Positions 8,697 to 19,110 of a stretch of 64,000 bases of DNA are shown here, piece by piece. Location: contig NZ_FUWU01000007.1 in assembly GCF_900167415.1 (NCBI RefSeq), positions 1 through 64,000 of the forward strand, given 5' to 3'. A model generated the notes under the pieces. It was not told the origin of the DNA and searched no databases. It saw nothing but the letters and a program-made list of their open reading frames with translations. Source of the stretch: Fibrobacter intestinalis (GTDB taxonomy: Bacteria; Fibrobacterota; Fibrobacteria; Fibrobacterales; Fibrobacteraceae). The position numbers and the translations under genes were made by a program. Numbering within the stretch: the stretch's first letter is position 1; each line of letters starts with the position of its first letter.

Positions 8697-9335
8697 ATGA
8701 AAAAATCCAACTATCTAAAATTATATCTGGTGACCGATTCCGGGCTGGCACTCGGCAGATCCGTCGAAAGCGTCGTCCATGAAGCGGTGCGCGGAGGCGT
8801 AACCGTAGTCCAACTGCGAGAAAAAGAAGCGTCCTCTCGGGATTTTTACAACACGGCGCTTCGGGTCAAGGAAATTCTGCGAGGCACGGGCATTCCCCTC
8901 ATCATCAATGACAGGCTGGATATCCTCTTGGCGGTCGATGCCGACGGCCTGCATATCGGGCAAAGCGACCTCCCTTACGAAGTCGCCCGTAGAATTCTGG
9001 GCCCGGATAAAATTATCGGACTTTCCTGCGACAACGACGAACAGCTTTTGAAAGCCAATCAATACGAAGATCTTGACTATGTGGCAGTGCAGGCCTACGG
9101 AACCCAGACAAAAGCCGAAGCCGACCACCCGCTTGGTCCCGAAGGCGTTCTCCGTTCCAAACAGCTGACCCGACATCCCCTAGTTGCCATCGGAGGCATC
9201 CACTTGGAAAACGCCGCAGCCATCAGCGCAGCCTATGCCGACGGTATCGCCGTCGTTTCCGAAATCATGAGCGCGGCTGATCCACAGAAAGCGGCAGCGA
9301 ATTTGCTCCAAGAATTCGAAAAAGGACGAAAATAA
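8697..9335 (+). CDS. thiE: Thiamine-phosphate synthase
   Basis: Joins HMP pyrophosphate and HET phosphate to thiamine monophosphate. The 212-residue TIM barrel shows LYLVTDSGLA at the start, VTVVQLREKEASSRDF (pyrophosphate-binding QLREK) near residues 37-52, LIINDRLDILLAVDADGLHIGQSDLP near 66-91, and VAIGGIHLENA near 162. The usual 'GxSxHT' loop is changed to GLSCDNDEQ, which is tolerated in the family. It is probably co-transcribed with the AIRS-ThiN gene, so two TMP-synthase-type domains sit in one operon. Confidence 0.9.
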   Translation: MKKSNYLKLYLVTDSGLALGRSVESVVHEAVRGGVTVVQLREKEASSRDFYNTALRVKEILRGTGIPLIINDRLDILLAVDADGLHIGQSDLPYEVARRILGPDKIIGLSCDNDEQLLKANQYEDLDYVAVQAYGTQTKAEADHPLGPEGVLRSKQLTRHPLVAIGGIHLENAAAISAAYADGIAVVSEIMSAADPQKAAANLLQEFEKGRK

Positions 9336-9368
9336 AAAACGCTTTCCAACTTTCTTCACCGCTCAACC

Positions 9369-9383
9369 GTTTCAAAATGAAAC
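9369..9383. promoter_or_regulatory. Palindrome GTTTCA-N3-TGAAAC upstream of groES
   Basis: GTTTCAAAATGAAAC is a perfect inverted repeat. The identical 15-mer lies before dnaK and close variants lie before grpE and clpB. Its centre is about 84 bp upstream of the -12 element at 9459-9460. A further TGAAAC half-site follows at 9390-9395. Proposed binding site for a sigma-54 activator. Confidence 0.8.
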
Positions 9384-9445
9384 GTTCGATGAAACGAATC
9401 GCCTTTTTACTTTCATTTTGCGCCGTTTTTAATGGAAAATCAAAT

Positions 9446-9461
9446 TGGCACGATTCTTGCA
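9446..9461 (+). promoter_or_regulatory. Sigma-54 promoter of groES-groEL
   Basis: TGGCACGATTCTTGCA is a complete match to the sigma-54 consensus TGGCACG-N4-TTGCA. The predicted start is near 9472, giving a leader of about 33 bases before the groES ATG. No CIRCE inverted repeat is present. Confidence 0.88.
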
Positions 9462-9504
9462 TACTTCCGAGCGGTTGAAAATTCAACAACGAGGTAACAA
9501 CTTT

Positions 9505-9786
9505 ATGATTAAGCCACTTGCAGACAGAGTTCTCATTGAACCGGCCCCGGCCGAAGAAAAGACCGTCAGCGGTCTCTATATTCCGGACAACGCCAAAGAA
9601 AAGCCCATGCAGGGCAAGGTGATTGCGGTTGGCCCCGGCAAAAAGGACGAAAACGGAAAATCCATTCCGATGGAAATCAAGGTCGGCGACCAAGTTCTTT
9701 ACGGCAAATACAGCGGAACGGAAGTTTCCGTCGAAGGCAAGGATTATCTGATTGTCCGTGAAAGCGATGTATTCGCGATTCTTTAA
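9505..9786 (+). CDS. groES: Co-chaperonin GroES
   Basis: The 93-residue lid subunit of the GroEL/GroES folding chamber. [20 protein letters not shown] at the N-terminus, and [16 protein letters not shown] and [15 protein letters not shown] further on are standard. An in-frame ATG at 9445 would begin inside the promoter; the ATG at 9505 has GAGGT upstream and matches the family start. groEL follows after 31 bases and is co-transcribed. Confidence 0.97.
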   Translation: MIKPLADRVLIEPAPAEEKTVSGLYIPDNAKEKPMQGKVIAVGPGKKDENGKSIPMEIKVGDQVLYGKYSGTEVSVEGKDYLIVRESDVFAIL

Positions 9787-9793
9787 CAGGTAA

Positions 9794-11449
<1,656 letters not shown>

Positions 11450-11474
11450 TCCTTACGGATTCTGTCCGATTCTA

Positions 11475-11510
11475 GACAAGGCGTCGCTCAAGCGACGCCT
11501 TGTCGTTTTT
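11475..11510 (+). terminator. Terminator of groES-groEL
   Basis: A perfect 14-bp stem (GACAAGGCGTCGCT / AGCGACGCCTTGTC, two-base loop) is followed by GTTTTT. It separates the groESL unit from grpE. Confidence 0.93.
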
Positions 11511-11514
11511 AAAT

Positions 11515-11529
11515 GTTTCAAAATAGAAC
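11515..11529. promoter_or_regulatory. Palindrome GTTTCA-N3-TAGAAC upstream of grpE
   Basis: GTTTCAAAATAGAAC matches the groES/dnaK 15-mer at 13 of 15 positions; the right arm is imperfect. Its centre is about 63 bp upstream of the -12 element at 11584-11585. Confidence 0.65.
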
Positions 11530-11570
11530 GAATTTTTCGGGAAACGACGTTTTTTCAGCACAAATAGCAT

Positions 11571-11586
11571 TGGCATACATTTTGCT
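11571..11586 (+). promoter_or_regulatory. Sigma-54 promoter of grpE
   Basis: TGGCATACATTTTGCT has GG and GC ten bases apart and matches the -24/-12 consensus at the invariant positions. The ATG of grpE lies 47 bases further on. Confidence 0.8.
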
Positions 11587-11633
11587 TTTACTTATACACA
11601 TTCATACAAAACGCACCATTAAAAAGGCAAATC

Positions 11634-12287
11634 ATGTCCGAAGAAAACAAAACACAAGACCCTCAAAACGACGACATTATGAAAGAGGCCGAAGAAATTC
11701 TTTCTTCCGAACCCCAAGACGAAGTTTCCCAAACGACGCCCGAACCATCTGCTGCGGAATCCACAGCAGAAACTTCTCCAGAACAACCTGCGGAAGAAAA
11801 GGCTCCCGAATCTCAAGCGGAAGCCGAAATCGAAAGCCTAAAATCCCAGCTGAACGAAAGTAAAGATCGTTATGTGCGTTTAATGGCGGAATTTGACAAT
11901 TATCGCCGCAGGACGGCCAAAGAACAGCTCGACATCATTGAAACGGCAAATGCCAAGCTCCTTGAAAAGCTCTCCGAAGTCCTCGACAATTTCGAACGGG
12001 CGTCCCATCCGGATAACAACAAGCAGAAAGACTACGATTCCTTTGCCAAAGGAATCCAGATGATTCACGACCAGTTTGCAAAAATCCTTTCCGATGCAGG
12101 ACTAGAACAGCTTGATCCTGTTGGAGAGCCTTTTGACCCGAACATTCATGAAGCCCTGATGAACCAGCCGTCCGATACCGTGCCCGAATCCCATGTCGTG
12201 CAGGTTTTTCAAAAAGGCTACCGGCTGAAAAACAAGCTGCTCAAAACAGCCAAAGTCATCGTTTCTTCCGGCCCCGTTTCAAAATGA
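11634..12287 (+). CDS. grpE: Nucleotide exchange factor GrpE
   Basis: Releases ADP from DnaK. The 217-residue protein has a long acidic, disordered N-terminus (about residues 1-58, rich in Glu, Pro and Ser). The GrpE coiled coil follows (ESLKSQLNESKDRYVRLMAEFDNYRRRTAKE), then the four-helix/beta-wing part with GEPFDPNIHEALMNQPSD and HVVQVFQKGYRLKNKLLKTAKVIVS. Its stop codon lies inside the palindrome that serves dnaK, so grpE and dnaK probably have separate promoters under the same control. Confidence 0.95.
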   Translation: MSEENKTQDPQNDDIMKEAEEILSSEPQDEVSQTTPEPSAAESTAETSPEQPAEEKAPESQAEAEIESLKSQLNESKDRYVRLMAEFDNYRRRTAKEQLDIIETANAKLLEKLSEVLDNFERASHPDNNKQKDYDSFAKGIQMIHDQFAKILSDAGLEQLDPVGEPFDPNIHEALMNQPSDTVPESHVVQVFQKGYRLKNKLLKTAKVIVSSGPVSK

Positions 12288-12290
12288 AAC
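12276..12290. promoter_or_regulatory. Palindrome GTTTCA-N3-TGAAAC upstream of dnaK
   Basis: GTTTCAAAATGAAAC is identical to the groES site and overlaps the last codons and stop of grpE. Its centre is about 73 bp upstream of the -12 element at 12355-12356. Confidence 0.8.
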
Positions 12291-12341
12291 ATTTTCAAAC
12301 GAGTATGGCGAAAATGAATGAATTTCAACACTTTGAAAAAA

Positions 12342-12357
12342 TGGCACAATTTTTGCT
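12342..12357 (+). promoter_or_regulatory. Sigma-54 promoter of dnaK
   Basis: TGGCACAATTTTTGCT matches the sigma-54 consensus with the exact GG-N10-GC spacing. It lies 34 bases before the dnaK ATG, with AAAGGAG in between as ribosome binding site. Confidence 0.87.
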
Positions 12358-12391
12358 TTAATAGGCGCAGAAAATTAAAGGAGTATCTACA

Positions 12392-14311
12392 ATGAGTAAG
12401 ATTATCGGTATTGACCTCGGAACGACCAACAGCTGCGTTTCTGTCATGGAAGGCGGCAAGCCGGTCGTCATCGCCAATGCGGAAGGATTCCGCACCACCC
12501 CGTCCATTGTCGCTTTCGGCAAAAACGGCGAGCACCTGGTTGGCCACGTGGCAAAACGCCAAGCTATCACCAATCCGGAAAACACAGTCTATTCCATCAA
12601 ACGCTTTATGGGTCGCCATGCAGGCGAATGCAGCGAAGCCGAAAAACACATGCCCTACAAACTCGTCGGTTCGGGCAACGATCTGGTTCGCGTGAAAATC
12701 GGCGACAAGGAATTCGCTCCGCCAGAAATTTCCGCGATGGTTCTTCAGGCGATGAAGAAAACCGCCGAAGACTACTTGGGACAGCCGGTAACGCAGGCGG
12801 TTATCACGGTTCCCGCCTACTTTAGCGATTCGCAGCGCCAAGCGACGAAAGATGCCGGAAAAATTGCCGGCCTAGACGTTCTCCGTATTGTGAACGAACC
12901 GACAGCTGCCGCGCTCGCCTATGGACTGGATTCTAAAAAGAGCGAAAAGGTCGCCGTGTATGACTTGGGCGGCGGAACTTTCGATATTTCCATCTTGGAA
13001 ATCGACGACGGGATGTTCAGCGTGAAAGCGACAAACGGCGACACGATGCTCGGCGGCGACAACTTTGACGAAGTGATTATCGACTGGATCAACGAAGAGT
13101 TCAAAAAGGAAAATCCTGGCATTGATTTAAAGAAAGACAAGATGGCTCTGCAACGTTTGAAAGACGCCGCGGAAAAAGCCAAGATCGACCTGTCCGCAAC
13201 GACTTCGACCAATATCAACTTGCCGTTTATCACTGCGGACGCAACCGGCCCGAAGCACTTGGACTTGACCCTTACCCGCGCCAAATTCGACCAGATTACG
13301 GCTGACCTTGTAGAACGCACCATCGGTCCCTGCCGGAAATGCCTTGAAGATTCCGGTTTCAAGCTCTCCGACATCGACGAAGTGATTCTGGTCGGCGGAT
13401 CGACGCGTATTCCGGCTGTGCAGGCCAAAGTCAAGGAATTCTTTGGCAAGGATCCGAACAAGACCGTAAACCCGGACGAAGTCGTCGCCATCGGCGCAGC
13501 CGTTCAGGGAGCCGTCCTTTCGGGCGATTCTTCGGTCAAAGACGTTTTGCTCCTTGACGTCACCCCGCTTTCCCTGGGCATTGAAACCCTCGGCGGCGTG
13601 ATGACCAAACTCATCGAACGCAACACCACGATTCCGACCAAAAAGAGCCAGGTTTTTTCGACGGCAGAAGACAACCAGTCCGCTGTAACCATTCACGTGC
13701 TTCAAGGCGAACGTACCTATGCCCGCGACAACCGCACCCTCGGACACTTCGACTTGACAGGCATCAGCCCCAAGCCGCGTGGAGTGCCCCAAATCGAAGT
13801 CACATTCGATATCGATGCGAACGGCATTGTCCACGTTTCTGCAAAGGATAAGGAAACCGGAAAGGAACAATCCATCAAGATTACCTCTTCCAGCGGACTT
13901 TCCGAAGAAGATATTGAACGCATGAAGAAAGACGCCGAAGCCAATGCCGAAAAGGACAAGGCCGACCGCGAAAAAGAAGACGCCAAGAACAAGGCCGAAC
14001 AGATCGTCTATCAGGCGGAAAAACAGCTCAAGGAAGTCGGCGATAAAATTCCTGCCGACACCAAGAGCCAGCTTGAAGCCGCGATTCAAGAAATCAAGGA
14101 CAAAAAGGACAACGGTTCCAAGGCCGAAATCGATGCCGCAGTCGAAAAGCTGCAAAACATGCTCGGTTCCATGGCGGGAGCAGCACAAGGAGCTCCGAAT
14201 GCGGGAGCCAGTGCATCTTCCGCTCCGAACAGCGGCGCTCAGGCGGGTAAAAAAGACGACGGTCCTATTGACGCCGACTACACCGTTGTCGATGACGACA
14301 AGAAGAACTAA
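12392..14311 (+). CDS. dnaK: Chaperone DnaK (Hsp70)
   Basis: ATP-driven chaperone of 639 residues, standard for Dna[19 protein letters not shown] at the N-terminus, [15 protein letters not shown] (near residue 190) and [14 protein letters not shown] (near 330) are the Hsp70 signatures. The interdomain linker [18 protein letters not shown] lies near 385, and the C-terminal tail is Gly/Ala-rich and ends [15 protein letters not shown]. It works with GrpE upstream and DnaJ downstream. A terminator separates it from dnaJ. Confidence 0.98.
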   Translation: MSKIIGIDLGTTNSCVSVMEGGKPVVIANAEGFRTTPSIVAFGKNGEHLVGHVAKRQAITNPENTVYSIKRFMGRHAGECSEAEKHMPYKLVGSGNDLVRVKIGDKEFAPPEISAMVLQAMKKTAEDYLGQPVTQAVITVPAYFSDSQRQATKDAGKIAGLDVLRIVNEPTAAALAYGLDSKKSEKVAVYDLGGGTFDISILEIDDGMFSVKATNGDTMLGGDNFDEVIIDWINEEFKKENPGIDLKKDKMALQRLKDAAEKAKIDLSATTSTNINLPFITADATGPKHLDLTLTRAKFDQITADLVERTIGPCRKCLEDSGFKLSDIDEVILVGGSTRIPAVQAKVKEFFGKDPNKTVNPDEVVAIGAAVQGAVLSGDSSVKDVLLLDVTPLSLGIETLGGVMTKLIERNTTIPTKKSQVFSTAEDNQSAVTIHVLQGERTYARDNRTLGHFDLTGISPKPRGVPQIEVTFDIDANGIVHVSAKDKETGKEQSIKITSSSGLSEEDIERMKKDAEANAEKDKADREKEDAKNKAEQIVYQAEKQLKEVGDKIPADTKSQLEAAIQEIKDKKDNGSKAEIDAAVEKLQNMLGSMAGAAQGAPNAGASASSAPNSGAQAGKKDDGPIDADYTVVDDDKKN

Positions 14312-14336
14312 TGTTTTTCATGACGTAAAAAACTAG

Positions 14337-14373
14337 AGGATTTTTCCTTCTTCGGGAGGGAAAATCCTTTTTT
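14337..14373 (+). terminator. Terminator of dnaK
   Basis: AGGATTTTTCC and GGGAAAATCCT form a stem around CTTCTTCGG and are followed by TTTTTT. dnaJ, 87 bases further on, therefore probably has its own promoter or depends on readthrough. Confidence 0.85.
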
Positions 14374-14393
14374 ACTCATTTCCATTTGTTTAT

Positions 14394-14412
14394 ATCACAT
14401 TATTAATGTGAT
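14394..14412. promoter_or_regulatory. Perfect 9-1-9 palindrome before dnaJ
   Basis: ATCACATTA-T-TAATGTGAT lies between the dnaK terminator and dnaJ, about 48 bases before the ATG. Its sequence differs from the GTTTCA-N3-TGAAAC sites, and no sigma-54 promoter was found here. It could be an operator or a small hairpin in the leader. Confidence 0.5.
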
Positions 14413-14459
14413 TTTCAAAATATTCATATTCCAAAGGCAAAAAAGAAGAGAGTTCCAAT

Positions 14460-15596
14460 ATGGCCGAGAAACGAGATTACTACGAAGTCCTAGGCGTTGC
14501 TAAGAACGCCAGTGCTGACGAAATCAAGCACGCATACAAAAAACTCGCCATCAAATACCATCCGGACAAAAATCCGGGAGATAAAGAAGCGGAAGAAAAA
14601 TTCAAAGAGGCTGCCGAAGCCTACGAAGTTCTTTCCGATTCAAAAAAACGCGCCCAATACGATCAGTTCGGACACGCCATGCCAGGTGCCGGCGGCGCTG
14701 GAGGATTCGGCGGTTTCGGCGGCTTTGAAGACATCTTCAGTCAGTTCGGCGATATTTTTGGTGGCGGATTCGGCGGATTCCGTTCCTCTCGAAGCGGCGG
14801 CAGGCAAGGTCCTCCACGCGGTCAGGATTTGCAAATCAAAATTGCGCTCTCTTACAAAGAAATTCTTTCCGGAGCCACTAAAAAGGTTCGCCTAAAAAGA
14901 TACGCCCCTTGTACGGAATGCGCGGGGAAAGGTGGAGAAGGGGTAAAAACCTGCCCCACCTGTCATGGTACAGGTACTATTCGCCATGTCACACGCTCCT
15001 TTTTCCAGATGGTAAGCGAAACGACCTGTTCCGATTGCGGCGGCACCGGTGAAGTCATCGCCAAACCTTGCGTGCATTGCCACGGAGAAGGGCGTATTCT
15101 CGAAGAAGAGACCATTTCGATTAAAATTCCTCTAGGCATTTCCGAAGGGCAGTATCTGAAACTTCGCGGCGAAGGACACTGCGGTCCGCGCGGTGGAGCT
15201 TCGGGGGATTTGCTCGTCATCATTGCAGAAAAAACAGACGATTTTTACACCCGCGAAGGGGACGATCTGCATTGCTCTATAGACATTCCCGTCTATAAGC
15301 TTGCGCTAGGTGGGACCCAACGGATTCCGACCCTAGACGGCAGCGAGGTTTCCATCAAAATCGCCGCCGGAACTCAGCCCGGAGCCATTTTCCGCCTGAA
15401 AGGGCAAGGACTTCCTCAATTAAATGGAGGCAGCAACAGTCGCGGCAATCTTTTTGTCGAGGCAAAAGCATTTATTCCAACAGACCTTTCGTCGAAAGAA
15501 AAAGATCTTTACAAGCAGCTTTCTGAAATCCGCAAGGACAAGGACACCGCCAAAGACGATTCCCTGCTCGAAAAGGTGAAAGGACTCTTCTCGTAA
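14460..15596 (+). CDS. dnaJ: Chaperone DnaJ (Hsp40)
   Basis: Stimulates the DnaK ATPase and delivers substrates. The 378-residue type A protein has the J domain (residues 1-70, YHPDKNPG with the HPD tripeptide). A Gly/Phe-rich linker (about 76-115) follows, then four zinc motifs ([32 protein letters not shown]), then the substrate-binding and dimerisation part with [17 protein letters not shown]. All zinc cysteines are present. Confidence 0.97.
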   Translation: MAEKRDYYEVLGVAKNASADEIKHAYKKLAIKYHPDKNPGDKEAEEKFKEAAEAYEVLSDSKKRAQYDQFGHAMPGAGGAGGFGGFGGFEDIFSQFGDIFGGGFGGFRSSRSGGRQGPPRGQDLQIKIALSYKEILSGATKKVRLKRYAPCTECAGKGGEGVKTCPTCHGTGTIRHVTRSFFQMVSETTCSDCGGTGEVIAKPCVHCHGEGRILEEETISIKIPLGISEGQYLKLRGEGHCGPRGGASGDLLVIIAEKTDDFYTREGDDLHCSIDIPVYKLALGGTQRIPTLDGSEVSIKIAAGTQPGAIFRLKGQGLPQLNGGSNSRGNLFVEAKAFIPTDLSSKEKDLYKQLSEIRKDKDTAKDDSLLEKVKGLFS

Positions 15597-15661
15597 TATT
15601 TTTCTTTTCTTTCAGCCGCTTCAATTGGCTTTCTTTTTGACGAAAGAACAGTGAAGGCGTT

Positions 15662-16363
15662 ATGAAAGTTAAAATTTTACCTCAACCCGATGATGTTACG
15701 TGCGGACCGACTAGTCTGCATGCCATTTATCATCATTTTGGTTACAATATTCCCCTCCCCAAACTGATTTCCGAAATCGAAATGCTGGAAGGCGGCGGAA
15801 CCCTCGGCGTATTTTTGGGCTTGGACGCCTTGCGTCGCGGTTTCAACGCGACCATCCATTCGGTGAATTTGCAGATTTTCGATCCGACCTGGGTCGATTT
15901 GTCCATGGACGAACTGCATCAGAAATTGGAATTGGAATTTACCGCCAAAAAAAAGAACAAACTGCGAATCGCCATCAAAGCCTACTTGCGCTTTATCGAG
16001 GCGGGCGGCATCGTTTCCCTTAAAGATTTGAAGCCCGGGCTTCTGGACCGCTATTTCAAAAAAGACATTCCGGTCATCGCCGGCGTTTCGACGACATTCC
16101 TCTACCAGAGCAAGCGTGAATACACGAATGCGGAAAACATGTCCGTTTTCGACGACATTCACGGAGAGCCGATGGGCCACTTCATCGTCATCTACGGGGA
16201 AAACGAAGAGAAAAAATTCCTTGTCGCCGATCCCGACCACACGAATCCCATAGCCCACAACAATTATTACGCCGTAGAACGCAATCGCCTTGTGCACAGC
16301 ATTCTTTTAGGCATTCTCACTTACGACAGTTTAATCCTAGCCATCCAACCCAAGAAGATATGA
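15662..16363 (+). CDS. Peptidase C39-like family protein of an amide-ligase cluster
   Basis: The 233-residue protein begins VKILPQPDDVTCGPTSLHAIYHHFGY, which is the papain-like C39 start with catalytic Cys near residue 18 and the preceding Gln/Asp oxyanion region. GEPMGHFIVIYGE (His near 178) and FLVADPDHTNPI (Asp near 198) supply the rest of a Cys-His-Asp triad. It has no transporter or membrane part, so it is a free cytoplasmic peptidase or transferase. It overlaps the next gene by four bases (ATGA). C39-like proteins of this kind are known next to RimK-like ATP-grasp ligases, with unknown substrate. Confidence 0.75.
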   Translation: MKVKILPQPDDVTCGPTSLHAIYHHFGYNIPLPKLISEIEMLEGGGTLGVFLGLDALRRGFNATIHSVNLQIFDPTWVDLSMDELHQKLELEFTAKKKNKLRIAIKAYLRFIEAGGIVSLKDLKPGLLDRYFKKDIPVIAGVSTTFLYQSKREYTNAENMSVFDDIHGEPMGHFIVIYGENEEKKFLVADPDHTNPIAHNNYYAVERNRLVHSILLGILTYDSLILAIQPKKI

Positions 16364-17868
16364 AAAAAATTATCGTCGTCAATAATCCGAAAAACTGGAA
16401 GTTACACGTTCCCGAAGTGGAAATCGTTTCCGCCAAGGATTACTTGACAAATACCAACTACACGAAAATGCGCAACCTGCGCGTGTTCAACCTTTGCAAA
16501 GACTACAGCTACCAGAGCAAGGGCTACTACGTTTCTCTTTTGGCGGAAGCCCGCGGGCACAAAGTGATTCCCAATGTAAAAAGCATTCGGGATTTTCGGG
16601 CTCCGGCGGTCGTCAAAAATATCACCGATGAAATCGACGACCTGATTCAAAAAAGCTTGAAGAAACTTTCCGGCACAGAATTCTCGCTCTCCATCTATTT
16701 TGGCCAAAATGTCAGCCCGCAGTACCTGGAACTTTCGCAGGAACTGTATCGATTGTTCCAGGCTCCCCTGCTGCGCGCCCACTTCGTCTTTAAACAAAAA
16801 TGGTTCATCCAGAGCATTCGCCCGATTTGCGTAAACGAAATTCCCGATTCCCACTTGGCTATGGTGGACCAGTTTGCCAAAGAATATTTTGACAAAAGCC
16901 GCTTTGGAGCCGCGCACACGGATGAATATCTGTATGACCTGGCCATTCTGGTGAACCCCGAAGAAAAGGAACCGCCGTCCAATCCCAAAGCGATTCAAAA
17001 GTTCATCAATGCGGCCGAAAAAACGGGATTCCGAGTGGAGCTCATCACCAAAAAAGACTACCACCGCGTGGGGGAATTCGATGCGCTGTTCATTCGGGAA
17101 ACGACAAATGTCAATCACCACACTTACGCTTTCGCCAGACGCGCGCAATCCGAAGGCATCGCCGTGATCGACGATCCGGACAGCATTCTTCGCTGCTCCA
17201 ACAAAGTCTATTTGCAAGAACTGATGACCGTCGGAAAAATCCCTGCGCCGCATACCCTTATCGCCCACTCCGAAAATCGCAAGGAACTTTCCAAGGAAAT
17301 CGGCTTCCCCATGATTTTAAAAGCGCCGGACTCCAGTTTCTCCATGGGAGTCGTCAAGGTGAAAGACGAAAAAGAATTGCAGGAACAGCTGGATAAAATG
17401 TTCGAAGGCAGCGATTTGATTATCGCCCAGGAATTTACGCCCACGGATTTCGACTGGCGAATCGGCATTTTGGATGGACGTCCTTTTTACGCTTGCCGCT
17501 ATTATATGGCCAAAAACCATTGGCAAATCTACAACTGGAATTCGCAGAACAAAGACGACGTGTGCGGGCTTTACGACTGCGTCCCCTTGGACGAAGTGCC
17601 TCACGGCATCATCAAAGCGGCATTGCGAGTTGCCGCGCTTATCGGGAACGGGCTTTACGGCGTGGACCTGAAAGAAGTGAACGGTAAGCCTATGGTTATC
17701 GAGGTCAATGACAACCCGAGCATCGACGACGGCGTCGAAGACCAGCTCGGCGGCGAAAAGCTTTACCTGACCGTGATGCACTCTCTTCGTCGCCGCATCG
17801 AAGAACGGCTGAATCTGGCACAGCAACGACTGCTGCAACACCACGGTATCGATTCCTACATTCTGTAA
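16360..17868 (+). CDS. RimK-family ATP-grasp ligase with N-terminal extension
   Basis: The 502-residue protein has an N-terminal region of about 270 residues specific to the RimK-family proteins of these clusters. The ATP-grasp domain follows: KEIGFPMILKAPDSSFSMGVV (glycine-rich loop), LIIAQEFTPTDFDWRIGILDG, and the Mg-ATP-binding GLYGVDLKEVNGKPMVIEVNDNPSID (Glu and Asn). ATP-grasp enzymes of this group join a carboxylate to an amine through an acyl phosphate; RimK adds glutamate to ribosomal protein S6. The close packing with a C39-like peptidase and a GCS2-like ligase suggests synthesis of a small peptide or amidated compound, but the substrate is unknown. Confidence 0.82.
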   Translation: MKKIIVVNNPKNWKLHVPEVEIVSAKDYLTNTNYTKMRNLRVFNLCKDYSYQSKGYYVSLLAEARGHKVIPNVKSIRDFRAPAVVKNITDEIDDLIQKSLKKLSGTEFSLSIYFGQNVSPQYLELSQELYRLFQAPLLRAHFVFKQKWFIQSIRPICVNEIPDSHLAMVDQFAKEYFDKSRFGAAHTDEYLYDLAILVNPEEKEPPSNPKAIQKFINAAEKTGFRVELITKKDYHRVGEFDALFIRETTNVNHHTYAFARRAQSEGIAVIDDPDSILRCSNKVYLQELMTVGKIPAPHTLIAHSENRKELSKEIGFPMILKAPDSSFSMGVVKVKDEKELQEQLDKMFEGSDLIIAQEFTPTDFDWRIGILDGRPFYACRYYMAKNHWQIYNWNSQNKDDVCGLYDCVPLDEVPHGIIKAALRVAALIGNGLYGVDLKEVNGKPMVIEVNDNPSIDDGVEDQLGGEKLYLTVMHSLRRRIEERLNLAQQRLLQHHGIDSYIL

Positions 17869-17877
17869 GGAGGCTTT

Positions 17878-19110
17878 ATGAGCAATTCCCCTTGGCATAT
17901 TTTCGAACGGTTCGGCTTGGAACTGGAATACATGATCGTTTCCCGAGAAACGCAAAAAGTCATGCCCCGTGCGGACGCCGTTCTAGGCAAAGATGAAAAA
18001 GGCGAAAATCTTTCCGACGTAGAACACGGAGAGGTCGGGCTTTCCAACGAACTCGTTTCCCACGTTCTGGAAATGAAATGCGCGGAACCCGCCAGCTGCT
18101 TTTCGGGCTGGAGCGAATGCTTCCATCATGAAATTCTCGAAGCGAACAAAAAGCTTGAATCCATCGGGGCCGAATTGCTTCCGACGGCAGCGCACCCTTT
18201 TATGGATCCCTTGACCGAGACCCAAATCTGGCCGTATGAATGCAACGATATTTACGAAGCATACAATCGGATTTTCGACTGCCGGGGACATGGCTGGGCG
18301 AATTTGCAATCCACGCATCTGAATATTTCATTTCATGGCGACGAGGAATTCGGCATTCTTCACGCAGGCATCCGCCTTTTACTGCCTTTGATTCCTGCCA
18401 TTGCCGCATCCAGCCCCTATCTGGACTCCCACTTCACGGGTTACAAGGATGCGCGCATTGAAACCTACCGGCACAACCAGGAAAAAATTCCGAGCATCAC
18501 AGGCAAAGTCATCCCGGAAGCCGTATTCACCGAAGCGGACTACAATCGGCAAATCTTTGAAAGGATAAAAAAGGACATCGCACCGTTCGACAAAGAAAAA
18601 TTGCTGAATCATTTCTTTTTGAACAGTCGCGGAGCCATCGCTCGCTTTGACAGAGGTGCCATTGAAATTCGCCTGGTCGATATTCAGGAATGCCCCGCCG
18701 CGGACGTCGCCATTGCGGAATTTGAAATGGCGATTCTTAAATCGCTTGCCAAGGGCGTTTTTGCAAGTCAAATGGAACAGCGCGAAATCGGCACGGATGA
18801 ATTAGCCAAAATCTTGGAAGCGACAGTTCGCGAAGCCGAGGACGCCAACATCGACAATGCACGCTATCTGCGCCTCTTTGGAGTACAAGCCGAATCCATC
18901 CGGGCATCGGCATTGCTAGCTGAACTCTTTGAAAAAGTGCAATCCGAAATTTCTGCGGACTCGCAAAAAATTTTGTGCAAAATTTTAAACCGCGGAACCC
19001 TTGCCAGCACCATCTTGCGCAAACTCGGCGATTCGCCGCGCCACGAGGATTTTGTAACGGAATACGCCAGACTCGCCCACTGCCTTTCGGCAAATACACT
19101 TTATGAATAG
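17878..19110 (+). CDS. Glutamate-cysteine ligase family 2 (GCS2)-like carboxylate-amine ligase
   Basis: The 410-residue protein shows the GCS2 pattern: ERFGLELEYMIV near the start (metal-binding Glu residues), STHLNISFHGDEEF, PLIPAIAASSPYLDSHFTGYKDARIETYR and DRGAIEIRLVDIQECPAADVA. The fold is related to glutamine synthetase and forms amide bonds using ATP. In plants and proteobacteria relatives make gamma-glutamylcysteine, but free-standing members like this often have other partners. AAGGAGG lies just before the ATG, and the gene ends with an eight-base overlap with the next. Confidence 0.82.
   Translation: MSNSPWHIFERFGLELEYMIVSRETQKVMPRADAVLGKDEKGENLSDVEHGEVGLSNELVSHVLEMKCAEPASCFSGWSECFHHEILEANKKLESIGAELLPTAAHPFMDPLTETQIWPYECNDIYEAYNRIFDCRGHGWANLQSTHLNISFHGDEEFGILHAGIRLLLPLIPAIAASSPYLDSHFTGYKDARIETYRHNQEKIPSITGKVIPEAVFTEADYNRQIFERIKKDIAPFDKEKLLNHFFLNSRGAIARFDRGAIEIRLVDIQECPAADVAIAEFEMAILKSLAKGVFASQMEQREIGTDELAKILEATVREAEDANIDNARYLRLFGVQAESIRASALLAELFEKVQSEISADSQKILCKILNRGTLASTILRKLGDSPRHEDFVTEYARLAHCLSANTLYE

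Noticed and set aside
9336-9504. CIRCE (HrcA) operator before groES
   Set aside because: No TTAGCACTC-N9-GAGTGCTAA-like sequence was found before groES, grpE, dnaK or dnaJ.
15626-15641. Sigma-54 promoter before the C39-like gene
   Set aside because: TGGCTTTCTTTTTGAC has GA instead of GC at the -12 position, so the invariant base is missing.
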